Positions 10,308 to 19,993 of a stretch of DNA of 64,000 bases are shown here, in pieces (the stretch's first letter is position 1; each line of letters starts with the position of its first letter). The stretch is from Anniella stebbinsi (lineage: Eukaryota > Chordata > Lepidosauria > Squamata > Anniellidae): the NCBI GenBank assembly GCA_029215795.1, contig JARDYH010000001.1, positions 352,184,154 through 352,248,153 of the forward strand, written 5' to 3'. Made by a program: the position numbers and the translations under genes. The notes beneath the pieces are model-generated. The model had not been told where the DNA came from. It searched no databases and was given only the letters and a program-made list of their open reading frames with translations.

Positions 10308-10435
10308 GGCCTAATCTCCACCAAACAGGATATTGCGCTATGAAAGTGGTATGAAAGCGGCGCATGGCATGTGTCTTATGTGGCTCCTGCTTTTTATATG
10401 CCACTTTCATAGTGCAATATATCCTGCTTGGTGTA
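10308..10435. mobile_element. Harbinger-like MITE, internally deleted
   Basis: It starts GGCCTAATCTCCACC and ends CCTGCTTGGTGTA, where the L2 3' tail begins, so the last bases of the right terminus are missing. The arms GCGCTATGAAAGTGG and CCACTTTCATAGTGC are inverted. At about 128 bp it is roughly half the family length. Confidence 0.75.
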
Positions 10436-11485
10436 TTTATTTATTTTATTCCATTTATATACCGCCCCATAGCCAAAGCTCTCTGGGCAGTTTACAAAAA
10501 TTAAAAACATTGAACAATTAAAACACCAATATACAAAATTTAAAAGCATAAAGCATAAAAACAAGGTAAAATTACAATATTCTTCTGGGTCAAAGCACAA
10601 CAACAACACAAAAACACAAAAACCCTCATCATATGCTGTTAAATGCCTGGGAGAAGAGGAAAGTCTTGACCTGGCGCCAAAAAGATAACAATGTTGGCGC
10701 CAGGCGAGCCTCGTCAGGAAGATCATTCCATAATTGGGGGGCCACCACTGAAAAGGCCCTTTCCCTTGTTGCCACCCTCCGTGCCTCCCTTGGAGTAGGC
10801 AACCGGAGAAGGACCTTCGATGTGGATCATAGTGTACGGGTAGGTTCGTGTCAGGAGAGGCATTCCATCAGGTATTGTGGTCCCAAGCCATGTAAGGCTT
10901 TATAGGTTAAAACCAGCACCTTGAATTGGGCTCGGAAATGTATAGGCAGCCAGTGCAAGCAGGCCAGAGTAGGTCTTATATGCTCGAACCTTCTGGTTCC
11001 TGTTATCACTCTGGCCGCTGCATTTTGCACAAGCTGCAGCTTCTGAACCGTCTTCAAAGGCAGCCCCATGTAGAGTGCATTGCAGTAATCCAATTTAGAG
11101 ATTACCAGAGCATAGACATTTTAAGCCAGGTTATCCCTGTCGAGATAGGAGCGTAGCTGGGCCACCAACCGAAGTTGGTAGAAGGCACTCCATGCCACCA
11201 AGGCCACCTGAGCCTCAAGTGACAGAGATGGTTCTAGGAGAACCCCCAAGCTACGAACCCGCTCCTTCAGGGGGAGTGCAACCCCATCCAGAACAGGTTG
11301 AACACCCTCCATCCGGTCAGCAGAACCACCCACTAACAGCATCTCAGTCTTGTCTGGATTGAGTTTCAGTTTGTTAGCCCTCATCCAGTCCATTGTCGCA
11401 GCCAGGCACAGGTTCAGCACATCCACAGCCTCACCTGCTGAAGATGAGAAGGAGAAATAGAGTTGTGTGTCATCAGCGTACTGAT
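10436..11485 (-). pseudogene. L2-clade LINE reverse transcriptase, 3' portion, minus strand
   Basis: This is the 3' part of a non-LTR retrotransposon polymerase, read from 11485 down to about 10631, then a 3' untranslated region ending in an ATTTATTTATTTA-type tail near 10436. Reading starts at the ADDTQLYFSF part of the catalytic box, then LKLNPDKTEMLLVGG, LDYCNALYMGLPLKTVQKLQ, HWLPIHFRAQFKVLVLTYKA and a C-terminal AFSVVAPQLWNDLP. These motifs are typical of the L2 clade. In-frame stops occur at 11121-11123 and near 10851, so it is dead. The upstream half is at 13282-13785, separated by a DNA element. Confidence 0.85.
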
Positions 11486-13281
11486 TAGGGGTGTGCACGG
11501 ACCCCCCGGATCGGATCGGGACCCGGATCGGGACCTCCAATTTTGTCCCGGACCGGTTCGGACAAAATCGGAGGCCCCCCGGACCGGATCGAGTCCGATC
11601 CCGACCCAAAAATCGTAAATTTTTGGATCGGCCGCCATTTTTTTCCCCATAGACTTGCATTGCAATGCAAGTCTATGAGGAAAAAATGGCGGCGGGTCGG
11701 TAAGGGGGGGCCTAACTCCCTCCCCCCCCCCCGGGGCCGTCCGCTGTGGACGGCCCCGGCAGGTAAACCCCCTCCCCCGCGCTCCCTACCCCCCCTGGGG
11801 CCGCCCGCTTCCATCCGCTGGCGCCCGCGGGCGCCAGCGGATAGAAGCGGACGGCTCCGGGGGGGGGGGTAAGCCCCCTTCCCCACCACTTACCTTCTCG
11901 GCCCGTCCGGCGCCGGCGGCTACTACCAGCGGGCTCCGCGGCCTACTCTCGAGTAGCGCGCCGGGTGATGACATCACCCGGCGCGCCACCCTGGAGCAGG
12001 CCGCGGAGCCTGCTGGTAGTAGTAGGCGCCGGCGCCGGACGGGAGCCGCCGGGCCGGGCAGGTAAGGGCCCCCCTCCCCCCTCCGCGCGCCCCCTCCTCC
12101 CCTCCACGCACCCCCTCCTTACCTTTCCGGCCCGGCGGCTCCCGTCCGGCGCCGGCGCCTACTACTTCCAGCAGGCTCCGCGGCCTACTCTAGAGTAGCG
12201 CGCCGGGTGATGACATCACCCGGCGCGCCATCCTAGAGCAGGCCGCGGAGCCTGCTGGTAGTAGTAGGCGCCGGCGCCGGACGGGAGCCGCCGGGCCGGA
12301 AAGGTAAGGGCCCCCCTCCGCGCGCCCCCTCCTCCCCTCCACGCACCCCCTCCTTACCTTTCCGGCCCGGCGGCTCCCGTCCGGCGCCGGCGCCTACTAC
12401 TTCCAGCAGGCTCCGCGGCCTGCTCTAGAGTAGCGCGCCGGGTGATGACATCACCCGGCGCGCCATCCTAGAGCAGGCCGCGGAGCCTGCTGGGAGTAGT
12501 AGGCGCCGGCGCCGGACGGGAGCCGCCGGGCCGGGCAGGTAAGGGCCCCCCTCCCCCCTCCGCGCGCCCCCTCCTCCCCTCCACGCACCCCCTCCTTACC
12601 TTTCCGGCCCGGCGGCTCCCGTCCGGCGCCGGCGCCTACTACTTCCAGCAGGCTCCGCGGCCTGCTCTAGAGTAGCGCGCCGGGTGATGACATCACCCGG
12701 CGCGCCATCCTAGAGCAGGCCGCGGAGCCTGCTGGGAGTAGTAGGCGCCGGCGCCGGACGGGAGCCGCCGGGCCGGAAAGGTAAGGGCCCCCCTCCCCCC
12801 TCCGCGCGCCCCCTCCTCCCCTCCACGCACCCCCTCCTTACCTTCCCGGCCCGGTGGCTCCCGTCCGGCGCCGGCGCCTACTACTACCAGCAGGCTCCGC
12901 GGCCTGCTCTAGAGTAGCGCGCCGGGTGATGACATCACCCGGCGCGCCACCCTAGAGCAGGCCGCGGAGCCTGCTAGTAGTAGTAGGCGCCGGCGCCGGA
13001 CGGGAGCCACCGGGCCGAGAAGGTAAGTGCCCCCCTCCTCCCCCCCCCGCTGTCCACTTTCATCGGCGGGCGCCCGCTGGCGCCCGCCAATGGAAGCGGC
13101 GGTGGGCGCCAGTGGGCGCCCGCCGATCCGCCGATCCGCCGAACCGGTTCGGAGCTTTTTCGGACCGGTTCGGATTGGATCGGCCGATCCAGCTGCGGGA
13201 TCGGAAATCGGATAATTTATCCGATTTCCCACTGGACCGGACTCGGATCGTGGATCGGGTCCGATCCAGTGCACATCCCTA
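11486..13281. mobile_element. GC-rich hAT-like element with tandem palindromic core, 1,796 bp
   Basis: It starts TAGGGGTGTGCACGG and ends GTGCACATCCCTA. A perfect 8-bp target duplication, GTACTGAT, lies at 11478-11485 and 13282-13289. Near the left is a symmetrical CATAGACTTGCATTGCAATG segment flanked by CCATTTTTT and AAAAAATGG. The middle is an array of about 240-bp units, and both ends are rich in GGATCGG motifs. It is very CpG-rich. Its open frames are proline/arginine/glycine-rich translations of GC repeats and I call none. It splits an L2 polymerase. Shorter relatives lie at 15039, 19147 and 37887. Confidence 0.9.
11887..13030. repeat. Tandem array of five ~240-bp palindromic units
   Basis: The core GATGACATCACCCGGCGCGC begins at 11967, 12209, 12444, 12686 and 12928, giving spacings of 242, 235, 242 and 242. 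Each unit is an imperfect palindrome. The core is flanked by CTCTAGAGTAGCGCGCCGGG and a matching inverted arm, then CGCCGGCGCCGGACGGGAGC and its complement, joined by CCCCTCC-rich linkers. The core contains a TGATGACATCA motif resembling a CRE/ATF-type site. Related elements have two units (15528, 15770) or one (near 19494). Confidence 0.92.
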
Positions 13282-13785
13282 GTACTGATGACAATGCACC
13301 CCAAAACTCCGGATGACCGCTCCCAACGGTTTCATGTAGATGTTGAACAGTATGGGGGACAAGACTGACCCCTGAGGAACCCCATACTGGAGAATCCACG
13401 GGGCTGAGCAATGTCCCCCAAGCACCACCTTCTGGAGCCGCCCCGCCAAGTAGGAGCGGAACCACTGCAGTGCAGTGTCTCCCACTCCCAACTCAGCCAG
13501 TCGTCATAGAAGGATACCATGGTCGATGGTATCGAAAGCCGCTGAAAGATCAAGGAGAATCAACAGAGTCTCACTCCCCCTGTCTTTCACCCGACATAGG
13601 TCATCATACAGGGCGACCAAGGCTGTTTCCGTGCCAAAACCAGGCCTGAAGCCGGACTGAAATGGATCCAGATAATCAGTCTCATCCAAGAGTGTCTGGA
13701 GCTGGCTCGCAACCAAGGACCTTGCCCAGGAATGGAATATTTGCCACAGGTCTATAGTTATTAAGATTTTCAGGGTCTAGGGAAG
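13282..13785 (-). pseudogene. L2-clade LINE reverse transcriptase, 5' portion, minus strand
   Basis: This is read from about 13785 down to 13282. Visible motifs are NNYRPVANIPFLGKVL, FQSGFRPGFGTETALVALYD, motif A (ILLDLSAAFDTIDHGILL) and motif B (GVPQGSVLSPILFNIYM), ending at the tyrosine of the catalytic YADD box, where the inserted element begins. A TGA stop near 13504-13506 lies where related elements have arginine, consistent with CpG decay of CGA. The LINE is 5'-truncated near 13785. It belongs with 10436-11485. Confidence 0.85.
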
Positions 13786-14073
13786 ATTAGGCCAATGTCA
13801 CTATCAATATGTTTTGTGCTTCTCTAATGTAGGAATTCACTGAACCCCACAGAGAAAGCCACACTATATCCTAAGCCATCCTTGAATGAGGGCCAAACTA
13901 AATATTCTCCTAATAGTACATAGTGTAGCTATGTGTGATAGCTTTACTGACTCTTGAGTAAGAACACTCAGCCCCAATTTGGATCTTGACAATGATGTTC
14001 CAGGAAGGGGTGTGTGTTAAAGCTTCCTGCCACCCATTTTTCCCTGAAATCTCACCCTCCCCATGGGGGATTA

Positions 14074-14114
<41 letters not shown>

Positions 14115-14323
14115 CATACTCATCCAAAACAATCTTAGAAACTGCAGATCATAAAATATACTGAGACAGAGCGATTCATATGGACAAGACAATACCTTGC
14201 AACCATCCAGACATAACAGTTACAGACAAAAAAGAAAAACACATGCACCTCATTGATATAGTAATACCTAAAGAAAAAAAGTTTTAAAAAAGGAAGAGGA
14301 AAAGAGGGAAAAATAGACACCAC
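13786..14323. other. Unassigned stretch with (AAC)n
   Basis: It contains a (AAC)n microsatellite at 14075-14113 and A-rich sequence to 14315. No gene is seen. Confidence 0.55.
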
Positions 14324-14636
14324 TAGGCTGACCATATGAAAAGGAGCTCATGTAACTTTAACAGTTGTAGAGAAAAGGGAATTTCAGCCAGTGTCATTTG
14401 TATGCAATTAGTTCCTGGTGAAATTCCCTCTTTATCACAACAGTTAAAGGTGCAGGGCCCCTGCCTTCTTTTGTATATGGTCACTCTAGTATAGTGCCTG
14501 CACCTTTAACTGTTGTGATGAAGAGGGAATTTCACCAGGGACTAATTGCATACAAATGACACTGGCTGAAATTCCCTTTTCTCTACAACTGTTAAAGTTA
14601 CATGAGCCCTGTCCTCCGTTTCATATGGTCAGCCTA
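14324..14636. mobile_element. hAT-like MITE of the 320-bp family (313 bp)
   Basis: The termini are TAGGCTGACCATATG and CATATGGTCAGCCTA. A few bases near the left end are missing (AAAAGGAGCTCATG). The flanks GACACCAC and GTCATACC match at only four of eight positions, so the target duplication has decayed or was lost. Confidence 0.88.
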
Positions 14637-14739
14637 GTCATACCTAAAACATGCTCAATTGTCAAGAAACTCCTGAATTAGTAAAAGACAGCATGACCTG
14701 GCAAAGCCAATCTAGAAAAACTGCCATGAGTGTGAAAAA

Positions 14740-14876
14740 GATTATTATATTATATTCATTGATACCAATGAATATATTATATTATATTCATTGACACCAA
14801 TGAAAATGCTTGTTGTTGTTATTATTATTATTAATAATAATAATAATAACAACAAGCATTTTCATTGGTGTCAATG
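14740..14876. repeat. Near-perfect hairpin with adjacent smaller palindrome
   Basis: The bases 14789-14832 and 14833-14876 are inverted copies with one mismatch in 44 and no spacer. The arm runs from CATTGACACCAATG through GCTTGTTGTTGTT to an ATT repeat at the centre. Immediately to the left, TATATTCATTGATACCAATG forms a second, shorter inverted repeat with a related sequence. The hairpin may have grown around a trinucleotide repeat. Confidence 0.9.
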
Positions 14877-15038
14877 GGCCCTGGGTGAATGAATGTATGG
14901 TGTTCTAAATCACACAGCTTCAGTTTGAACCAATTCAGATGAGACCAATATGAGTCCCTCTGAAATGTTTCCCAAAACATTCATGAAGATGATGGTAAAA
15001 GGAGCAGAGAAAATGTGTCATGCCAGAATGATTAAAAC

Positions 15039-16116
15039 TAGGGGTGTGCACGGACCCCCGGATCGGATCGGGACCCGGATCGGGACCTCCAATTTTGTCC
15101 CGGACCGGTTCGGACAAAATCGGAGGCCCCCCGGACCGGATCGAGTCCGATCCCGACCCAAAAATCGTACATTTTTGGATCGGCCGCCATTTTTTTCCCC
15201 ATAGACTTGCATTGCAATGCAAGTCTATGAGGAAAAAATGGCGGCGGGTGGGTAAGGGGGGGCCTAACTCCCTCCCCCCCCCGGGGCCGTCCGCTGTGGA
15301 CGGCCCCGGCAGGTAAGCCCCCTCCCCCGCGCTCCCTACCCCCCCTGGGGCCGCCCGCTTCCATCCGCTGGCGCCCGCGGGCGCCAGCGGATAGAAGCGG
15401 ACGGCTCCGGGGGGGGGTAAGCCCCCTTCCCCGCCACTGCTTACCTTCTCGGCCCGTCCGCTCCCGTCCGGCGCCGGTGGCTACTACCAGCGGGCTCCGC
15501 GGCCTACTCTCGAGTAGCGCGCCGGGTGATGACATCACCCGGCGCGCCACCCTGGAGCAGGCCGCTGAGCCTGCTGGGAGTAGTAGGCGCCGGCGCCGGA
15601 CGGGAGCCGCCGGGCCGGGCAGGTAAGGGCCCCCCTCCCCCCTCCGCGCGCCCCCTCCTCCCCTCCACGCACCCCCTCCTTACCTTCCCGGCCCGGCGGC
15701 TCCCGGCCGGCGCCGGCGCCTACTACTACCAGCAGGCTCCGCGGCCTGCTCTAGAGTAGCGCGCCGGGTGATGACATCACCCGGCGCGCTACCCTAGAGC
15801 AGGCCGCGGAGCCTGCTAGTAGTAGTAGGCGCCGGCGCCGGACGGGAGCCACCGGGCCGAGAAGGTAAGCGCCCCCCTCCTCCCCCCCCCCGCTGTCCAC
15901 TTTCATCGGCGGGCGCCCGTTGGCGCCCGCCAATGGAAGCAGCGGTGGGCGCCAGTGGGCGCCCGCCGATCCGCCGAACCGGTTCGGAGCTTTTTCGGAC
16001 CGGTTCGGATTGGATCGGCCGATCCAGCTGCGGGATCGGAAATCGGATAATTTATCCGATTTCCCACTGGACCGGACTCGGATCGTGGATCGGGTCCGAT
16101 CCAGTGCACATCCCTA
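15039..16116. mobile_element. GC-rich hAT-like element, 1,078 bp, two core units
   Basis: The termini are TAGGGGTGTGCACGG and GTGCACATCCCTA. A perfect 8-bp duplication, ATTAAAAC, lies at 15031-15038 and 16117-16124. The outer thirds are nearly identical to the element at 11486. The middle has only two palindromic units, with cores at 15528 and 15770. Confidence 0.92.
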
Positions 16117-16124
16117 ATTAAAAC

Positions 16125-17369
16125 CATAGGCTATACAGTCATTCTTTGGGGAAATGTTTGATACTCGATGTAACTAGAAAACTATTTCAAATAGCCCTGA
16201 TTGTCTTAGGCTCAAACCAGATACTATGGGGATACATGACTGCCATTGGCTCTCGTCATCATCTCACACCTACATAGTAATATCTAGTAAAAGGTGTCAT
16301 GCAATGTGCCATCTTCTGTTTCAAAATTTCCCCATCCCAGCTCCATTTCATTGCCTTATAGTTTGGGAGTCATGGAAGGTGTGCAATGACATCATATCAC
16401 TGGCTATCTTTTGTTAGACTTTAACCTCTATCAAGGCAAGTGCCTTAGATACAAAGTTCAGTGGCAGGTGCATTACAGTTAATAATCCTTTCTCTAATTT
16501 ACTTGTTCCCTTCATTTTTTTTCTTCCTGTAGCATTACCTGCTAAGATTACTAGCATCTTTATCATATCCTCAAGCTCCTAGTACATTTGATCAACATTG
16601 GTTTTATAAATGTGTAAGGCTATTTTAAGACTATTTAGTTACTGGATTCCAGTAGAATGCAAGTTGCTGTAAAGCAGGGATCTCATCATTCTAGGAATGC
16701 ATCACCTTGGTGTACCAATAACTTAACTCACAGGCAGCTGTATCTTAATGGGATCTAGTAGGAGAGGTCAAGGTGATTCACTTTCCATGGTCATTCATTC
16801 TGGGGGAATTTAAATAAATGTTGGCAGATGTGCTGATGTTGATTATTACCACCATCCACTTGGGAAGGAATCAATGATCACCTAATGCCTAGGCTGGGTT
16901 GTTGCTGTTTTCTTTACAGACCCAGACAACTGAGAAGTCAAAGCTATTAATCAAGGCCTGCTGTGATCACCATCCGGCAGAGTCCATCATTTCAGTAAGG
17001 AAGGCATGTCTCCTCTTGTTCACCCCTATGTGTGTTTTACATTCATGCTGCATCTTGTGTGCATTTGATTGTCTACCTGAAGACCATTCCAGCATGTGGT
17101 TTTGTGATGCCCATCACTGTGTTTGAACTAGACCTTGAGTGAAAGATTTGGTCCTCTGTTTGCCTCACATTCCTTCCCTTCTACAAAGACATTGTTCCAT
17201 ATACAAACCTCACAGTTGTCAGTAAACAGGTAAGGCACCATTCATTTAAATGTCACTTTATGAGATATAATTAGAGAAGGGACTGTGTCTTCCCCCTATT
17301 GAGCATGATAATGTCACAGATGAACTTAAAAGAGGGGTTGAGAACCCCCCCACACACACACACACAATG
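16125..17369. other. Unassigned non-coding stretch
   Basis: Mixed single-copy-looking sequence with a short (CA)n at about 17350-17366. I see no gene or recognisable repeat. Confidence 0.5.
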
Positions 17370-17445
17370 TTGTTGAACTCCAAATCCCATCAGCCCCGGG
17401 CAGCATGGCCAATGGTCAGGGATAATGAGAGTTGTATTTCATCCA
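17370..17445 (+). repeat. Dispersed repeat fragment (AACTCC..CCATCAGCCC)
   Basis: The segment has AACTCCAAATCCCATCAGCC, then GCATGGCCAATGGTCAGGGA and a GAGAGTTGTATTTCA end that inversely matches the start. A related fragment is at about 20360-20405. I know this motif as common in reptile genomes but cannot assign a class. Confidence 0.55.
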
Positions 17446-17898
17446 TTTTTCCATCTGTACACCAAGTTTCAAACCCCAAGGATGGGCAAAAGGGGCGTTT
17501 TTAGTAGCTTTCCAACAATTGTGAAATAATGCCTCTCTAGAAAATCAACATTTTCTAGAAATGTTGGAGGATGCTGGGTATGTTTGAAGTGAATGTTCAG
17601 TGGTTGACCCAGATCTGTGAACCAGAGTTGCTCCCAAACAGCTACAAACATGCATCCAGTCTTCTGGCTAATGGGAAAGGAGCTGGTGGAAGGAGCTTGC
17701 AAGAGGAAAATGGGGGCAGGAAAACAATTAGGCATCCCCTACCCACCTGCCCCTTCTTCACTACAAATGACACCCTTCTCATCCCGTTTTGCAGCTGTTC
17801 AGAAGTAACTCATATTCCCAAATGTAAATCTACTACCAGACATCCAGTACAGCCCCGAAGGTCCAAGACAATGCTTTTATGATTTTATCTTCTCCCAT
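17446..17898. other. Unassigned non-coding stretch
   Basis: Single-copy-looking sequence between two repeats. No gene is supported. Confidence 0.45.
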
Positions 17899-18246
17899 AC
17901 AATCCGCCCCGCATGCTCAGGTCCTCTGGGAAGAACTTACTGCAGTCGGCCAAGACTAGGCTGACAACTGTTACCCAGAGGACCTTTTCTTCTGCCGCTC
18001 CCAGACTGTGGAATGACCTGCCGGAGGAGACTCGTCAACTTAACAGTCTTTTAGAATTTAAGAAAGCCATAAAGACTGTTCTCTTCCGGCGGGCATATCC
18101 AGTGGAATTTTAGAATGTTTTTAGGATGTTTTTAGGATGTTTTAATGCAGTTTTAATAATGTGTGTTATGTTTTAATCAGTTTTATGTATTTTATTATAT
18201 TGTTGTTCCCCGCCTCGATCCAAACGGAGAGGCGGGTAAGAAATAA
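17899..18246 (+). pseudogene. L2-clade LINE 3' end, plus strand
   Basis: The frame at about 17913-18113 ends a LINE polymerase. TFSSAAPRLWNDLPEETRQL followed by FKKAIKTVLFRRAYP is the typical C-terminus of an L2-type ORF2. The untranslated tail has a small hairpin, CCCCGCCTC with GAGGCGGG, and then an ATT microsatellite. Only the last few hundred bases survive, as in 5'-truncated LINE insertions. Confidence 0.8.

Positions 18247-18287
<41 letters not shown>
18247..18287. repeat. (ATT)n microsatellite at LINE tail
   Basis: About 13 ATT units directly follow the L2 3' end and probably grew from the LINE's own terminal repeat. Confidence 0.95.
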
Positions 18288-18288
<1 letters not shown>

Positions 18289-19138
18289 CCTTAATGAGTT
18301 TTTTGTCTCATCTTATTTTGGGATATTATTCAAATTTTGTTCCATAACCCAGGTTCCTCCTTAGTGACTTCGCCATCTAGAAATTCAGTAGAATTATAGA
18401 TAAAATCCATAAGCGAACCTTGAGTTCGTCGAAACTTTCCAAGTTCCATTTTGAAGCTCATTTCATCTCCTTTCTATATTGGATTTAGGGGTATCATGGG
18501 AATCCAATACGGGAGTCATGTCTGAAGACTCCCCCACCCCCGCTGCTCGGCCCCCTGGTCCACAATTCATGGACCACATGGCACTTAACGGACCTGTTTG
18601 TTGAGTCCTATGAGGTTTGTGAACGGGGGTCGGCCGCCTGCTCCTTTCCCAGCTCAGGTTACAGATGGGCTGTCACGTGGTGCTTGCCGGTTGCTTGATA
18701 AGTCATCCAGTTTCTTGCACAGTGCAGTAAGCAGGCACAAGGACCAGCTCAATGAGTGAACGGCGACCCCATCTATCCTTTGCAGTCTTTGGTGGTTTTT
18801 TTTTTTTCCTTTTTTCCTGAAAATATATAAGAGAGTTCGGAAGACATACTAGGCAATGGTGGGGGGAATAGCACACTCACTGTGTGTTATTTTCCCGGTG
18901 CCCAACACATGACATGTTGCCCCTCCTCCATCACACGGCTGAAAGTCCTGGTGTCCTTCTGGGCTGCTGGTGCTCCTCCCTCCTCCCTCAGTTCTCCCAG
19001 TTCTATCCCATCATGCAGTTCTGCTAGCTGTACAGGAGCACCTGGGATGTTTTTGGTTGCTCCTGCCAGAGAACTCTGTGACCAACTGGAATAGTACATC
19101 CGACGAGGGGGAATCAGCAACAGAGCCCAACACATGAC
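18288..19138. other. Unassigned non-coding stretch
   Basis: It contains CCAACACATGACATGTTGCC (about 18901) and CCCAACACATGACATTTTAAT (about 19126), suggesting a repeat that spans the insertion at 19147. No gene is seen. Confidence 0.45.
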
Positions 19139-19146
19139 ATTTTAAT

Positions 19147-19985
19147 TAGGGATGTGCACTGGATCGGACCCGATCCACGATCCGAGTCCGGTCCAGTGGG
19201 AAATAGGATAAATTATCCGATTTCCGATCCAACAGCTGGATCGGCCGATCCAATCCAAACTGGTCCGAAAAGGCTCCGAACCGGTTCGGCGGATCGGCGG
19301 ATCGGCGGATCGGTGGGCGCCCACTGGCGCCCACCACCGCTTCCATTGGCGGGCGCCAGCAGGCGCCCGCCGATGAAAGTGGACAGCAGGGGGGGGAGGA
19401 GGGGGGCGCTTACCTTTCCGGCCCGTCCGCTCCCGTCCGGCGCCGGCGGCTACTACCAGCGGGCTCCGCGGCCTGCTCAAGGGTGGCGCGCCGGGTGATC
19501 ACCCGGCGCGCTACTCTAGAGCTAGCCGCAAAGTCGGCTGGCGGTAGCCGCCGGCGCCGGACGGGAGCGAACTGCCCTAACAGGTAAGCAGTGGCGGGGA
19601 AGGGGGCTTACCCCCCCCGGAGCCGTCCGCTTCTATCCGCGGGCACCCGCGGGCGCCTGCGGATGGAAGCGGACGGCCCCGGGGGGGTAGGGAGCGCGGG
19701 GGAGGGGGCTTACCTGCTGGGGCCGTCCACAGCAGACGGCCCCGGGGGGGAGGGAGTTAGGCCCCCCTCACCCACCCGCCGCCATTTTTTCCTCATAGAC
19801 TTGCATTGCAATGCAAGTCTATGGGGGGAAAAATGGCGGCCGATCCCAAAATTTACGATTTTTGGATCGGGATCGGACTCGATCCGGTCCGGGGGGCCTC
19901 CGATTTTGTCCGAACCGATCCGTGACAAAATTGGAGGTCCCGATCCGGGTCCCGATCCAATCCAGGGGGTCCGTGCACATCCCTA
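19147..19985. mobile_element. GC-rich hAT-like element, 839 bp, one core unit, inverted
   Basis: The termini are TAGGGATGTGCAC and GTGCACATCCCTA. A perfect 8-bp duplication, ATTTTAAT, lies at 19139-19146 and 19986-19993. It is inverted relative to 11486, because the CATAGACTTGCATTGCAATG segment lies near its right end. Only one palindromic core is present, and that core is shortened to GGGTGATCACCC. Confidence 0.92.
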
Positions 19986-19993
19986 ATTTTAAT

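Noticed and set aside
11485..13304. Open frames of 70-180 codons rich in proline, arginine and glycine in the GC-rich elements
   Set aside because: They occur on both strands and in several frames, repeat with the tandem units, and lie wholly inside mobile elements with defined ends. They are by-products of GC-rich palindromes.
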